From assembly GCA_963802635.1 (NCBI GenBank), contig CAWDJJ010000001.1:3038001-3102000 (forward strand): a DNA stretch of 64,000 bases, in the 5' to 3' direction. The translations under genes were made by a program, and so were the position numbers. The notes beneath the pieces were generated by a model. It searched no databases and had not been told where the DNA came from. It saw only the letters and a program-made list of their open reading frames with translations. Within the stretch, counting starts at the first letter, position 1. Each line of letters opens with the position of its first letter. The stretch comes from CAVTLG01 sp963802635. GTDB lineage: Bacteria > Chloroflexota > Ktedonobacteria > Ktedonobacterales > Ktedonobacteraceae. This document shows, piece by piece, positions 9,332-18,393 of this stretch.

Positions 9332-11554
9332 TCATTTTCGCTTCGAATTCTGTATATGCTGTCTTACGCTTTGGACAAACTCCACTTCGGGGTCGAGATC
9401 CTCCGCCTCCTCCAAATGTCGTTGTGCACCACGCCGATCCCCCATTTCGAAGAGCACTGATGCGAAAAGAGCATGAAGGTAGGCTGAATCGGGATTTATA
9501 CGTAATGCCTGCTCCAGCAATGCCTGTGCCTGTGTCTGTTGCGCAGTGTTCATATAGAGGGCTGTAAGTTCCGCGTAGGCACGTATATCGTCAGGTTCCT
9601 TCTGGATGGCTCGTTGGTAACTTGTTGCCGCCTCGTCAAAATGCCCCAGCAGACGATTGGCAAAGCCAAGGCTGAACCAGGCTCCCGTATAATCTGGATT
9701 GAGCATCGTCACACGCCTGTAATGCTGGATGCTCTCTTCTAACTGCTCACGGCGCATAGCAAGATTGCCGAGACCTGCTTCTATTGATGCTTCCTGCTCA
9801 AGCGTAGGTGTCAGTTGTTGTGCTTGGAGCAACTCTTGCTCAGCCTCATCCTCACGATCTGCGCTTAAGAGGAGTTCACCAAGCAACATATGACTGATGG
9901 CCCTATTATCCACCTCTGCGGCTTCACGCAAGGTCTCTTCTGCGCGTGAGAGCAGGCGCTTTTTGCGTTCCTGTAAACCAGGGAGGTCGTTTCTATAGGC
10001 CAGTTCTGCCAGTGTAGCACCCAGTCGTCGCAAGGTGTCAGCGCGATTCGTGGCGAAACGTTGAGCCAGGCGCTCCAGGTAAACAACTATCCGTTCAGGA
10101 TTGCCCGTCAGAGCTGCATGACTGTGTGCTTCCTGACAGATATTTTCATCCAGTGGCAGTTGTACAATCAGCGCATCATAGTAGTGCAACATTTGTGTGA
10201 GACGCCAGGCTAACTCTTCCATCAGTTCCTGCATGGCAGCTTCCTGAGAATTGACGTTTTGTTGTTGGATGAGTTTGTCCAGCGTATCTTCGTGCTCTTT
10301 GATACGTGACTGTAGCTCTGTGATTGGGAGACCCTGACTCCTCGCACCTTCATCGCTGGTCTTCTGAACGTGCCATGCCCCTTCTTCGCGTATAACGACG
10401 TAGCTCGTCCAGAACCAGTGGCGTCTCGTCTCTTTATTGACGGCGGTGCCCATTGGCATCTCCTTCAACGTCCCGCTCAGCGGCGTCGCGCTTAGTTCGA
10501 GCGACCAGCCGACTTCGACCTCTTTGCGTGAGGCTGCGCGGCTGGCGCTTGTAGGTAGCCAGAGACTTGACGGACTGTTTTTACGCTCATGCACAAAGCC
10601 AAGTTCCATACGCGCAGGATGAGCCTCATCGGCCCAGGCACGGTGACGTTCAATCCACTCATCGCGCGTCAAGCCATCGCGTACATCGCTATCTTTTGTC
10701 AGCAGATCGTAAGACAGACCATAATCGCCCATGGACCAGCCACCGAGGAAGTTGACAAGCACCTCCTGATCTTCCATGTCACTTGTGATGAAAGTTTGAC
10801 CACGATCCTCTCCAACATCGGTAGCCTGCAAAATCAGCTTGTTGACGAGCGGAATTTGTGCTCGATAGTTCTCGTGGGGTTGTGTGCCGCGCCATGCGTT
10901 AACCGAGAGCGCCTCTTCAAGCAGGCGCTTGCCTTCTGCTAACGTACAATCGCGTAGAGCTGTCTGACCCAGCTTTAGGCGTAGCTCACTGATGCGTTCA
11001 TCAGTATGCCGCTTCGTGGTCGTGTCGATGCTAATATCCTTTACCCCATCCTGCCAGAAATCGAGTAAGAAAGCTAGCATACGCACTTCGCTATAGTCGT
11101 ATCCTTGCTCCCAACACAGCAGAAGCTGTATCTCACCCTCTTCACGGGCCTCTGTCGCGAAACCTTTCCAGAAGCGCGGGGGATTAGCAATAGGCAATTG
11201 AACAGCAGGCGCGCTCACCGTCGGTGGTGTCCAACTGGGATATGTTTTGGTCGCTTCAAGGCGTATAAGTGAGCGACGAGCCTCTTTGCGAACCTCCTTG
11301 TGTGGACTGAACGCGTTGATAGCTGCCAGAACATCGGCTGCATCGCTGGTTTGTTCTTTTGATAGAGCTTTTAACCAGGCAATCTGGATCACCTCTGATT
11401 GCGCGTGAATGTCGGCCAATGCTGCTTCTACTTGTGCCCGGCTGTCGCTGCGATGCAAACTGTCAGCGATGTGATGATATTGTGCAAGCAGAAGTTGTAT
11501 CTGGTTGGTATCTTCTGCTGAAAGTGGCGTATTAGTTTCCTTTTTATGTGGCAT
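9332..11554 (-). CDS. TPR repeat protein (paralog 2)
   Basis: A 740-residue tandem paralog of the 7328-9304 product. The first 100 residues align with it closely (LLAQYHHIAD, AWLKALSKE, EVRKEARRSLIRLEA), as does a central domain with RHWFWTSYVVIRE. It has an additional internal segment after residue 115 and lacks the acidic run, and its C-terminal TPR units (AWFSLGFANRLLGHFDEAAT and neighbours) are better conserved. The pair probably arose by duplication and then diverged, one gaining the Glu/Asp tract. No catalytic motifs, signal peptide or membrane segment were seen; a scaffold role is the only inference the repeats allow. GGGAG lies 11 bases before the chosen ATG. Confidence 0.75.
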   Translation of the reverse strand: MPHKKETNTPLSAEDTNQIQLLLAQYHHIADSLHRSDSRAQVEAALADIHAQSEVIQIAWLKALSKEQTSDAADVLAAINAFSPHKEVRKEARRSLIRLEATKTYPSWTPPTVSAPAVQLPIANPPRFWKGFATEAREEGEIQLLLCWEQGYDYSEVRMLAFLLDFWQDGVKDISIDTTTKRHTDERISELRLKLGQTALRDCTLAEGKRLLEEALSVNAWRGTQPHENYRAQIPLVNKLILQATDVGEDRGQTFITSDMEDQEVLVNFLGGWSMGDYGLSYDLLTKDSDVRDGLTRDEWIERHRAWADEAHPARMELGFVHERKNSPSSLWLPTSASRAASRKEVEVGWSLELSATPLSGTLKEMPMGTAVNKETRRHWFWTSYVVIREEGAWHVQKTSDEGARSQGLPITELQSRIKEHEDTLDKLIQQQNVNSQEAAMQELMEELAWRLTQMLHYYDALIVQLPLDENICQEAHSHAALTGNPERIVVYLERLAQRFATNRADTLRRLGATLAELAYRNDLPGLQERKKRLLSRAEETLREAAEVDNRAISHMLLGELLLSADREDEAEQELLQAQQLTPTLEQEASIEAGLGNLAMRREQLEESIQHYRRVTMLNPDYTGAWFSLGFANRLLGHFDEAATSYQRAIQKEPDDIRAYAELTALYMNTAQQTQAQALLEQALRINPDSAYLHALFASVLFEMGDRRGAQRHLEEAEDLDPEVEFVQSVRQHIQNSKRK

Positions 11555-11642
11555 AGTCGCTCTTCACTCCCAATTGCAACTTTATATGTTGTGACGATTG
11601 TACCACGTAGCGCGTGAAGAGTCGAGAAGGCATGCTCATTTA

Positions 11643-13115
11643 TCAGCTTGCTACTGTAGAAGTGAGTTCAGAGGCATTAACAGGTGTCGCTACTGAAATG
11701 GGAGGGGCTTTTACTTTCGCAATCAGTAAAATGAAGACAGGGAAAGCTGTGCAGTAAAAGTACGATGGCAAGCTACGCCACGCGAAAAATAAAGGTAAGA
11801 CGGCGAGTAATAGCGCGGCTTCCGGGTATTTGTAGCAAATGCGCCAGTAGGCCAGGAGCGCGAGAAGCAGCGTACCGACTTCCAGCACGTCGTAAACGGT
11901 CCCGGAGAAGTATGGCAGCAGGTGGGTCACACTCAAGTCGATCAGACCGACGCCCGTGGGAAACATGGGGTCGGCGACCGGTGCCATGATACCAGCTAAC
12001 CAACTGTGTGCGTTCCAGATGATGAATGGGACGTTGAAGACCAGTGCAACACCACTTGCAATTAGCAAGCGGTAAAGCATTTCTTTAAAGCCGTAGTGCC
12101 GCCAGGCCATGATCAGATAAAAGGGAAAGAAGTACCATGCTATCTGCTTGGTTGCCAGTGCCAGCCCGAGCAGCAAAGCTGTACGCCAGCGATAATTGCG
12201 CTGCTGCCAGGCCAGCACGAGGAGCAAGATATCGAGAATATCCAGGTTGCTGCCAACGACAGAGGTCCACATGGGAACGTTAGCGAGCGCTAAGAGCAGT
12301 ACCCAGGGACGTATTTCACGTGGTGCAATCTTCCATACGAAGGCTACGAGTACGAGATAGAGAAAGATGTAGAATGGCAGCACATTATAATCTTTGAGCA
12401 GCACAAAAGGCACAAGTGTAAGAAAGGATAGGGGCGGGTAACTGACCTTACCCTCAAATTCAGATGCTGTGTTCGTTTTGAGATCTTTATTGAGTATTGC
12501 CTGCAACTCAGCGTCCGAGGGATAATCCAGGCGACCGGCGAGTTGTCCCTGACGTAATGGTGTGGTCCATACGGCTGGAATAGTGAAACGTCGCACGATT
12601 TGCAGGATACTTGAGTTATTGTAGGGATCATGTCCCTCCACAAACGCAATAGCGGCATTGGTATCGATTGATGTGCCGTCGTTGGTGAACTGTGCTGGTA
12701 AAAAGGTCAAAACAATACCATAGCCACATTCGAGAAATCCGGCGACGCTTAGCAATACGAGCAAGATTAAGATAATACGTTGCCAGCGCGCTGGTTGTCT
12801 ATGCATTGTCGTGCTCTGTGTCTGATCGCGTGCTGGCTGAAGTGCCCGCCATATGGCGTAGAAACTGCCTAGAAATAAGCTAAATGGGATTAACGAGCCA
12901 AAAGGCTGAATATAGGGCATGTAGAGGCTGTATTTGATCTCGTTTAATGATTGCAAAATGAGCGCGAGACCAATCCAGACAGCTCGCCTTTGCAAATCAA
13001 TATGCTGATCATTCGCTGTTGTTGTGCTGAAAAAGTGTCGCATCCAGCGGTATGAGTATAATGTACGCGTGTGTTGCGTGTGTGTGGACTCTTCAAGTGC
13101 GGATTGCGGTACCAT
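11643..13115 (-). CDS. GT-C fold membrane glycosyltransferase, GT87-like
   Basis: A 490-residue protein with ten or more hydrophobic segments. The extracytoplasmic loop after the second helix pair contains NAAIAFVEGHDPYN, resembling the conserved acidic/DPY loop of GT87 and related polyprenyl-phosphate-mannose dependent transferases, and LGLALATKQIAWYFFPF matches the family's mid-protein GLAxxxKxxxxxFxPF signature. Such enzymes use lipid-linked sugars outside the membrane to build glycolipids or cell-wall glycans. Substrate is unknown. The first 45 residues are hydrophilic, and MRHFF at 13043 is an alternative start because no good ribosome site precedes 13115. It stands alone downstream of a 250-base gap. 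Confidence 0.7.
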   Translation of the reverse strand: MVPQSALEESTHTQHTRTLYSYRWMRHFFSTTTANDQHIDLQRRAVWIGLALILQSLNEIKYSLYMPYIQPFGSLIPFSLFLGSFYAIWRALQPARDQTQSTTMHRQPARWQRIILILLVLLSVAGFLECGYGIVLTFLPAQFTNDGTSIDTNAAIAFVEGHDPYNNSSILQIVRRFTIPAVWTTPLRQGQLAGRLDYPSDAELQAILNKDLKTNTASEFEGKVSYPPLSFLTLVPFVLLKDYNVLPFYIFLYLVLVAFVWKIAPREIRPWVLLLALANVPMWTSVVGSNLDILDILLLVLAWQQRNYRWRTALLLGLALATKQIAWYFFPFYLIMAWRHYGFKEMLYRLLIASGVALVFNVPFIIWNAHSWLAGIMAPVADPMFPTGVGLIDLSVTHLLPYFSGTVYDVLEVGTLLLALLAYWRICYKYPEAALLLAVLPLFFAWRSLPSYFYCTAFPVFILLIAKVKAPPISVATPVNASELTSTVAS

Positions 13116-13364
13116 ATGCGAGCGTTTTGCCTCAACTGACTCGTGCTATCCAGTGATTGCACGGCGCAAAATGTTTGGAGGACGACGCCTTTTGTCGCCC
13201 ATCGAAATCCCCTTTCGTGTAAAATGTATAAGGGGTTTCCCGGTGTATGGCTTAAAACGAAGTGGACTTAACCTCCGTCACAAACCATTGCGAAGGGTGC
13301 TTGAGGGGAGTGGCTCCAAACGACACGATTTTATAGGTATAGGTAGGATGTTCGTCTGCAATGA

Positions 13365-13565
13365 TTATGAGCGGCCCTTGCGTGGAAGCTTTAGGATAGC
13401 CCCCAGAGCGACAAACGCGCAACCAATGATCAGGATGGCGTAGATTATACCTTCGCTGTCTTTGACCCTGGCGGCCAGGTCGGCGCTGAGCATGGCAATG
13501 CCCCACCAGAGAAAGCCAACGAAAATGGCAAATAACAAAATAGTACTGGTCAGTTTCTTACTCAT
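13365..13565 (-). CDS. Small two-helix membrane protein
   Basis: A 66-residue protein with two hydrophobic helices (about 8-28 and 40-58), a short acidic loop KDSEG between them and a positively charged end KLPRKGRS. The inside-positive rule puts both termini in the cytoplasm. I do not recognise the family. It lies between the Nudix gene and the GT-C gene in the same direction, downstream of a long perfect hairpin, and could be the last gene of the nadK-recN-FAD-Nudix unit. Confidence 0.5.
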   Translation of the reverse strand: MSKKLTSTILLFAIFVGFLWWGIAMLSADLAARVKDSEGIIYAILIIGCAFVALGAILKLPRKGRS

Positions 13566-13627
13566 CTATAAAAAATCCTCTAGCTTGCTGCTGAAGGCTG
13601 AATATGGCCTCTTCTTTTGTTACATCC

Positions 13628-13681
13628 TAGTATAACATACCAATGCTAGCGTTTTAGCGCTAGCATTGGTATGTTATACTA
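13628..13681. repeat. Perfect 24-bp inverted repeat hairpin overlapping the Nudix stop codon
   Basis: Arms at 13628-13651 and 13658-13681 are exact reverse complements with a six-base loop TTTTAG. The right arm contains the stop codon of the Nudix gene (13679-13681). In the direction of the minus-strand genes the hairpin is followed by GGATGT, not a T-run, so it is not a textbook intrinsic terminator. It could end transcription with another factor, protect the 3' end, or be a remnant of a small palindromic element. Confidence 0.85.
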
Positions 13682-14278
13682 CGCAGGCCATGCTTCCCAC
13701 ACCAAGCGATGGATAACGGCGCGGAATTTGCCCCAATCTTGCCACCTACCGGCGATCTGGTCGCTATAATCAGCGTTCACATGCTCTAAACGCTCTGCCA
13801 TGTTTGCCAGTTCCGCTGGCTCGATCTCAAGAAATCCGCCAACCTGTTCTTCCCCGTCGTCTACGTGAAGCGTACCACCAACCTCGTCGAGTAAGAAGGC
13901 AAAGGTGTAAAATATGGGATGATCACCTGTGTTCGCGAGACGGTACGCAGCTAGCGCCAGGAAACGTCGCACTTCGACCTGCAAGCTTGTCTCTTCTTGC
14001 GTCTCACGTAGCAATGCTGTAAGGATACGTTCGTCATGATTGATACCACCCGTTAAGAGTCGATAGACTCCGGCGGGATAGAAGGTCTTTGTCATGGTCA
14101 GGAGACGTCCATTTGGTCGGCGCACGACCATGCACACTTCTCCATAGCGATCTTTTTTGCTAAGGGGATCGAATGGTTGTTTGGCATCCAGTGTCACGGT
14201 CTGTACTAATGGCTGACCGTAACGCCAGGCTAACTGGTCAATTTCTTCACGGGTCTCCTGTGCTAGAGAAGGAAACAT
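13679..14278 (-). CDS. Nudix hydrolase
   Basis: A 199-residue protein with a Nudix box at about residues 77-99: GGINHDERILTALLRETQEE, giving G, E and the REtxEE core that binds Mg2+. The usual glycine after EE is a serine (EETSL), a mild deviation. Nudix enzymes cleave nucleoside diphosphates linked to another group, so it may clean oxidised nucleotides or act on NAD(P) derivatives; the neighbouring NAD kinase makes the latter worth considering but this is inference. The start is 7 bases past the stop of the FAD gene, so it is the fourth gene in a nadK-recN-FAD-Nudix run. Confidence 0.82.
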   Translation of the reverse strand: MFPSLAQETREEIDQLAWRYGQPLVQTVTLDAKQPFDPLSKKDRYGEVCMVVRRPNGRLLTMTKTFYPAGVYRLLTGGINHDERILTALLRETQEETSLQVEVRRFLALAAYRLANTGDHPIFYTFAFLLDEVGGTLHVDDGEEQVGGFLEIEPAELANMAERLEHVNADYSDQIAGRWQDWGKFRAVIHRLVWEAWPA

Positions 14279-14285
14279 GTGTGAT

Positions 14286-15323
14286 CTACTCCAATCTGGT
14301 GATGAGTTGCTGGCTCACCGTTATACCATGTTCAAGTGCTAAGTGCAGGCGTCCACCTACGAAAGCATCACCGCAGAAAGCCAGTCCTGCTGGTATGGTG
14401 TGGGCGTTGAGCACATCTGCGTCAGCGCGTGTGGCAGGTAGCGCGTAGTGCCAGCGTACGATGTCTGCGAAAAATGGTGCTGGTAATGTTTCAGCCAGCA
14501 AGCTAGCCACACGAGTGGCGACATCCCGTAGAATGGCGGCATCGGCAGTCTGCATGTGTTCCTGACTGTATTGGGGAGCCATTTGTGCGATAAGCAGTCC
14601 AGCCTGCACTGGCACACGTTCCGCACATTTTTCATGCTCCCAGGCTAGCCAGGAAATAGCGTGTGCTTTATCCGTGTTCACCAGCGCATAATAGGGACGC
14701 ACCTGTGGTCGCGGTCGATAGCCCAGCATCACTGAGATGAGGGGATTGTAGCGCGCTTTGCCCAGTTGTGTACGGATAACCTCCTGTAGATGCGGGTCTA
14801 GCTGGCTGTTTTGCATGAGTGTGCAGGCTTGCGGTGCCGGGATAGTGACGATGATAGCGTCAAACTGGCCCGGCTCTGGTCCCTCGGTAGTGAAGAGCGT
14901 CCAGCCATTTGAGCGCCGTTGTATGTGCGTGATAGGGGTCCCGGTACGGATATCTAGACCATCGGCCATACGCTTAGGAAGCACATGCAGACCGTGGCGG
15001 TAATTCCATTGCGGTCCGGCATTCTGTGCCGCATCGCCTTCCTGAATATGTCCCGCTCGATCAAAGGTCCAGACTGGTTTGCCAATGTCGATCAGGTCGG
15101 GGCTACGAAAACGCTCAGTAATCAATGTCACGCTGGCGGGATGACCATAGCGAATGTATTGTGCGCCATGATCATAAATGAAGCCAGCACGCAGGCGCGT
15201 AGCTGCCCGACCCCCAACCTCCTGGTGCTTTTCGTAGAGAATGACAGTATTACCGACGTCGCGCAGTGTATGTGCAGCGGCAAGTCCACTGACTCCCGCG
15301 CCTATGATGGCGATTGATGACAT
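14286..15323 (-). CDS. FAD-dependent amine oxidase/renalase-like oxidoreductase
   Basis: About 345 residues from ATG 15323. The start is chosen because IAIIGAGVSGLAAAHTL, the GxGxxG dinucleotide-binding motif, begins at residue 3, and because 15323 is only four bases past the recN stop. EKHQEVGGRAATR is the second FAD signature of the flavin amine oxidase fold (GG doublet), and LAFCGDAFVGG near the end is the family's C-terminal FAD contact. Homologs are often annotated NAD(P)-binding or renalase-like, enzymes that oxidise off-pathway dihydro-NAD(P) isomers. The frame extends upstream to 15422, into recN, which is not credible as coding for this protein. Confidence 0.82.
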   Translation of the reverse strand: MSSIAIIGAGVSGLAAAHTLRDVGNTVILYEKHQEVGGRAATRLRAGFIYDHGAQYIRYGHPASVTLITERFRSPDLIDIGKPVWTFDRAGHIQEGDAAQNAGPQWNYRHGLHVLPKRMADGLDIRTGTPITHIQRRSNGWTLFTTEGPEPGQFDAIIVTIPAPQACTLMQNSQLDPHLQEVIRTQLGKARYNPLISVMLGYRPRPQVRPYYALVNTDKAHAISWLAWEHEKCAERVPVQAGLLIAQMAPQYSQEHMQTADAAILRDVATRVASLLAETLPAPFFADIVRWHYALPATRADADVLNAHTIPAGLAFCGDAFVGGRLHLALEHGITVSQQLITRLE

Positions 15324-15327
15324 ATAT

Positions 15328-17269
15328 TCACTCGACCGGCGTCTTGGGTCGTTCCTGGCTGGCCTTGCTACGTGTCCAATTCTCTTTCCAGAGGTAAGAG
15401 CGATCAAGCATCTCTTCTGCACTCTTGAGGGACGATGCAGTCACGCTACCTCCCATTATGTGGGCTATTTCACGTGCACGTTGCTCTGTGCGCAGTTCAT
15501 TCACAATCGTAATGGTACGATTATCAAGGATTTGCTTATTTACATTGTAGTGCGTGTCGGCAAACGTGGCAATTTGTGGCAGATGTGTCACACAAATAAC
15601 CTGATGATTGCGTGTAAGTTGCCATAACTTCTCTCCCACCACCTGTCCGCTACGTCCGCTGATACCGGCATCAATTTCATCAAAGATGAGCGTTGGCGTG
15701 GCATCTGCACCAGCAAGGATGGTCTTGAGCGCCAGCATCAGGCGCGAAGTTTCACCGCCAGAGGCGATTCTGGTCAATGGTTTGAACGGCTCACCGGGGT
15801 TTGGTGCGATCAGGAATTGTACCCGATCAATACCTGTCAGGTCGCAAGCATAATGCTGCTCGGGCTGACCATCAATGCTAGCCGGTACTCCTTCTGCGTC
15901 GGGCATCTGCGTAATTTCGACTTGAAAGCGCGCGCGTTGCATATTGAGATCGTTGAGTTGCTCTTCCATTGCCTGGGCCAGGTGGTGTGCGGCAGCCTGA
16001 CGGCTGGCAGAAAGCTGCTGCGCGTACATGCCGATCTCCTGACGGTACTGCTTATCTTGCTTCTGTAATTTCGCGATCAGTTCATCCCGATTTTCGATAG
16101 TATCCAGCTCGGCCTGGTCTTCAGCGGCACGTTGCAGGATCTCTTCAATGCTCGCGCCGTACTTGCGCTTGAGCCTGGCAATCAGGTCAAGCCGCTCCTC
16201 TATATCAGCGAGATGCTGTGGATCGTCTTCTATGTCAGCCTCGTAGCTGCTAATAGAGGTTGCTACGTCTTCTAGCTGATAGATGGCCTCAGCTAACGTA
16301 TCCTCGTACTCGTCCATGCTCTTGTCGAGACGGACCAGTTCGCTCAAACTGCGCTGAGCTTCACGCAACTGGTCGAGCGCTGATTTGAAATCGTCTGCGC
16401 CATATTCTGCGCCCTTGATGGACCCATAGACGAGCGTGCTCAGTTCACGCAGGCGTTCCGCGCTACTGAGTACTTTGCGCTCTTCTTCCAATTCCTCTAC
16501 CTCACCGCTATACAGCTCGGCCTTCTCGATTTCCGCGATCTCGAAGCGCAGAAAACTCTGCGCGGCGCTCCTGCTCGCGAACGTTTTGTTGCAAGGACTG
16601 CAAGCTTTTACGCGCGTCTCGCCATTCCGTAACTTTGTTGCTCAGCTTTTCACGTAGTGCCAGCGTCTCGGCATAGCGGTCGAGGAAATTGATGTGCTGT
16701 TCAGTGCGCAACAAGCTTAGACTTTCACTCTGTCCGTGGATATCAATGAGCCAGCTCGCGACTTGTTGTAGCACCTGTTGCGAGTAAGCTCGTCCGTTGA
16801 TGCGCGCAACTGTGCGACCAGAGCGGAAGACATCGCGCGAGAGGATCAATTGTCCATCTTCTGACGTGATATCGTACTCGTGTAACAACGCCGCCAGCGC
16901 GACATGGGCATCTGCACTGTGCTCCACATAGCGGTACTGCTCAGCCTGGTACTGCTCGGCGCGCTCAAGGACGGCAAAGATGGTCGTAGCTCCCTCGATA
17001 GCCGCGTCCGCTGCAGCATCAAATGGCTGCCAGGCGTCGCCAAGCGTCGGCAGAGCGTCAACGGTGAAGACGCCTTCAACCGATGCACGCTCACAGCCAG
17101 CGCGTACGAATTCTGCACCTATCTTACCACCGAGCAGGGCATTTACTGCGTCAATTATGATCGATTTACCTGCGCCCGTTTCGCCGGTAAAAACGTTAAA
17201 CTGGCGATCAAGATGCAGGTGCAGGTGGTCGATAATGGCAAAATCTTTGATAGTTAGATCAATTAGCAT
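15328..17269 (-). pseudogene. recN: DNA repair ATPase RecN, split by a +1 frameshift
   Basis: Two reading frames together make one RecN. The upstream half (16508-17269) has Walker A GETGAGKS at residues 29-36. The downstream half (15328-16491) has the ABC signature ASGGETSRLMLALK, Walker B LIFDEIDAGISG and the H-loop VTHLPQIA, with a coiled coil between. At the junction, dropping one base from the A-run 16552-16555 on the plus strand turns SALRDRGN into the expected LRFEIAEIEKAELYSGE and joins both halves into about 646 residues. RecN is an SMC-like protein recruited to double-strand breaks. Its start overlaps the end of nadK by 11 bases. Whether the break is real or a homopolymer error cannot be told from sequence alone. 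Confidence 0.88.
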
Positions 17270-18161
17270 GGTGACTTTCGCTAGTTGTTGGGCTATCGTC
17301 TTCTTGCTCGGTAGCTGTTGGGCTATCGTTTTTTAACTTCGCGTTGATGATCTGATAAAAGTACGTTGGTGGTCTGCGCCTGAGAAATCTAGTCACATAC
17401 TGGCTCTTGTGAACAGTGATGACTGCGCCATCAATAATCTCGCGGTTCAGTTGACCGTCGGCAGAGAAGACGCCATTCTGCGTATTGGTAAAGATTTGTA
17501 GCTTGATGGTTGATTCCGGCTGCAGGACCAGCGAGCGGTCGGATGCCAGATGAGCTGCTATGGGTGTAAGGACACTACTCTGTACCTGGGGATGCAGCAA
17601 AGGTCCGCCTACAGCCATGTTGTAAGCCGTAGAGCCCGTGGCGGTCGAAATGATCATACCATCGGCATAGCTCGTATTGTAGTAGTAATCATCGACCCAC
17701 ACTTTGACATGTACGCCACGGGGCCAGGTTCCACGTGCCAGCACAATGTCGTTCAGCGCGAGAAACTCCTCACTTTTCCCATCCTGGTCGAGCACTGCGT
17801 GTAGCATAGCGCGCTTGTCAACCCAGACCGAGGGATCACCGTCGAGATAGTATTCAAGGTGGGTTGGTATTTCGTCTGGTTCGAGTTCGGTCAGGAAGCC
17901 TACACGACCGAAATCAATGCCGACCAGCGGGATGCCGATGCTGGCACAGAGGCGAGCTGCGTGCACGATTGTCCCATCACCACCTAAGACGAGTGCCAGG
18001 TCAGAATCCTGGAGCGAGGGATCGGGAGACTCCTCGGCCTCGTGGCGGCTATCGATGGCGCGCACTGTATGACCTTTTTTTTGCAACATGGGTACAAGTT
18101 GGGCAGCAAAACTGGATGTAACTTGCTTGCGTCCCTGGTAGAATATCGCAATCGTCTTCAC
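17259..18161 (-). CDS. nadK: NAD kinase
   Basis: A 300-residue ATP-NAD kinase that phosphorylates NAD to NADP in the cytosol. GGDG at residues 60-63 is the catalytic loop, GIDFGRVGFLTE corresponds to GxNxGxLGFLTE, LNDIVLARG to the NE/D motif region, and ATGSTAYNMAVGGP to the conserved TGSTAYxxSxGGP. The C-terminal tail carries a two-copy repeat (DSPTATEQED and DSPTTSE) produced by a 30-base imperfect tandem duplication at about 17280-17340; it lies after the folded domain. It is the first gene of the nadK-recN-FAD-Nudix run, with a 232-base gap upstream. Confidence 0.92.
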   Translation of the reverse strand: MKTIAIFYQGRKQVTSSFAAQLVPMLQKKGHTVRAIDSRHEAEESPDPSLQDSDLALVLGGDGTIVHAARLCASIGIPLVGIDFGRVGFLTELEPDEIPTHLEYYLDGDPSVWVDKRAMLHAVLDQDGKSEEFLALNDIVLARGTWPRGVHVKVWVDDYYYNTSYADGMIISTATGSTAYNMAVGGPLLHPQVQSSVLTPIAAHLASDRSLVLQPESTIKLQIFTNTQNGVFSADGQLNREIIDGAVITVHKSQYVTRFLRRRPPTYFYQIINAKLKNDSPTATEQEDDSPTTSESHHAN

Positions 18162-18393
18162 AAAATCTCTCCCCGTTGGCGAGTGAGGGCAAACACTACG
18201 TGCCGTCCTTACGTGTTTAGCCCCTGTAATGGTACGCTATGGGGCGAGGCTTGTCAACATAGCGATAGGATAAATGTTCTTTTATACTATTTGCTGGTCT
18301 GGCTCATATATGAGCTTTGTCGAGTGAATGCAGCCATTCTCGCTACGGGTGAATTGGGTAGAAGGTGCAATACGGGCGCTATACATCGGGCCG

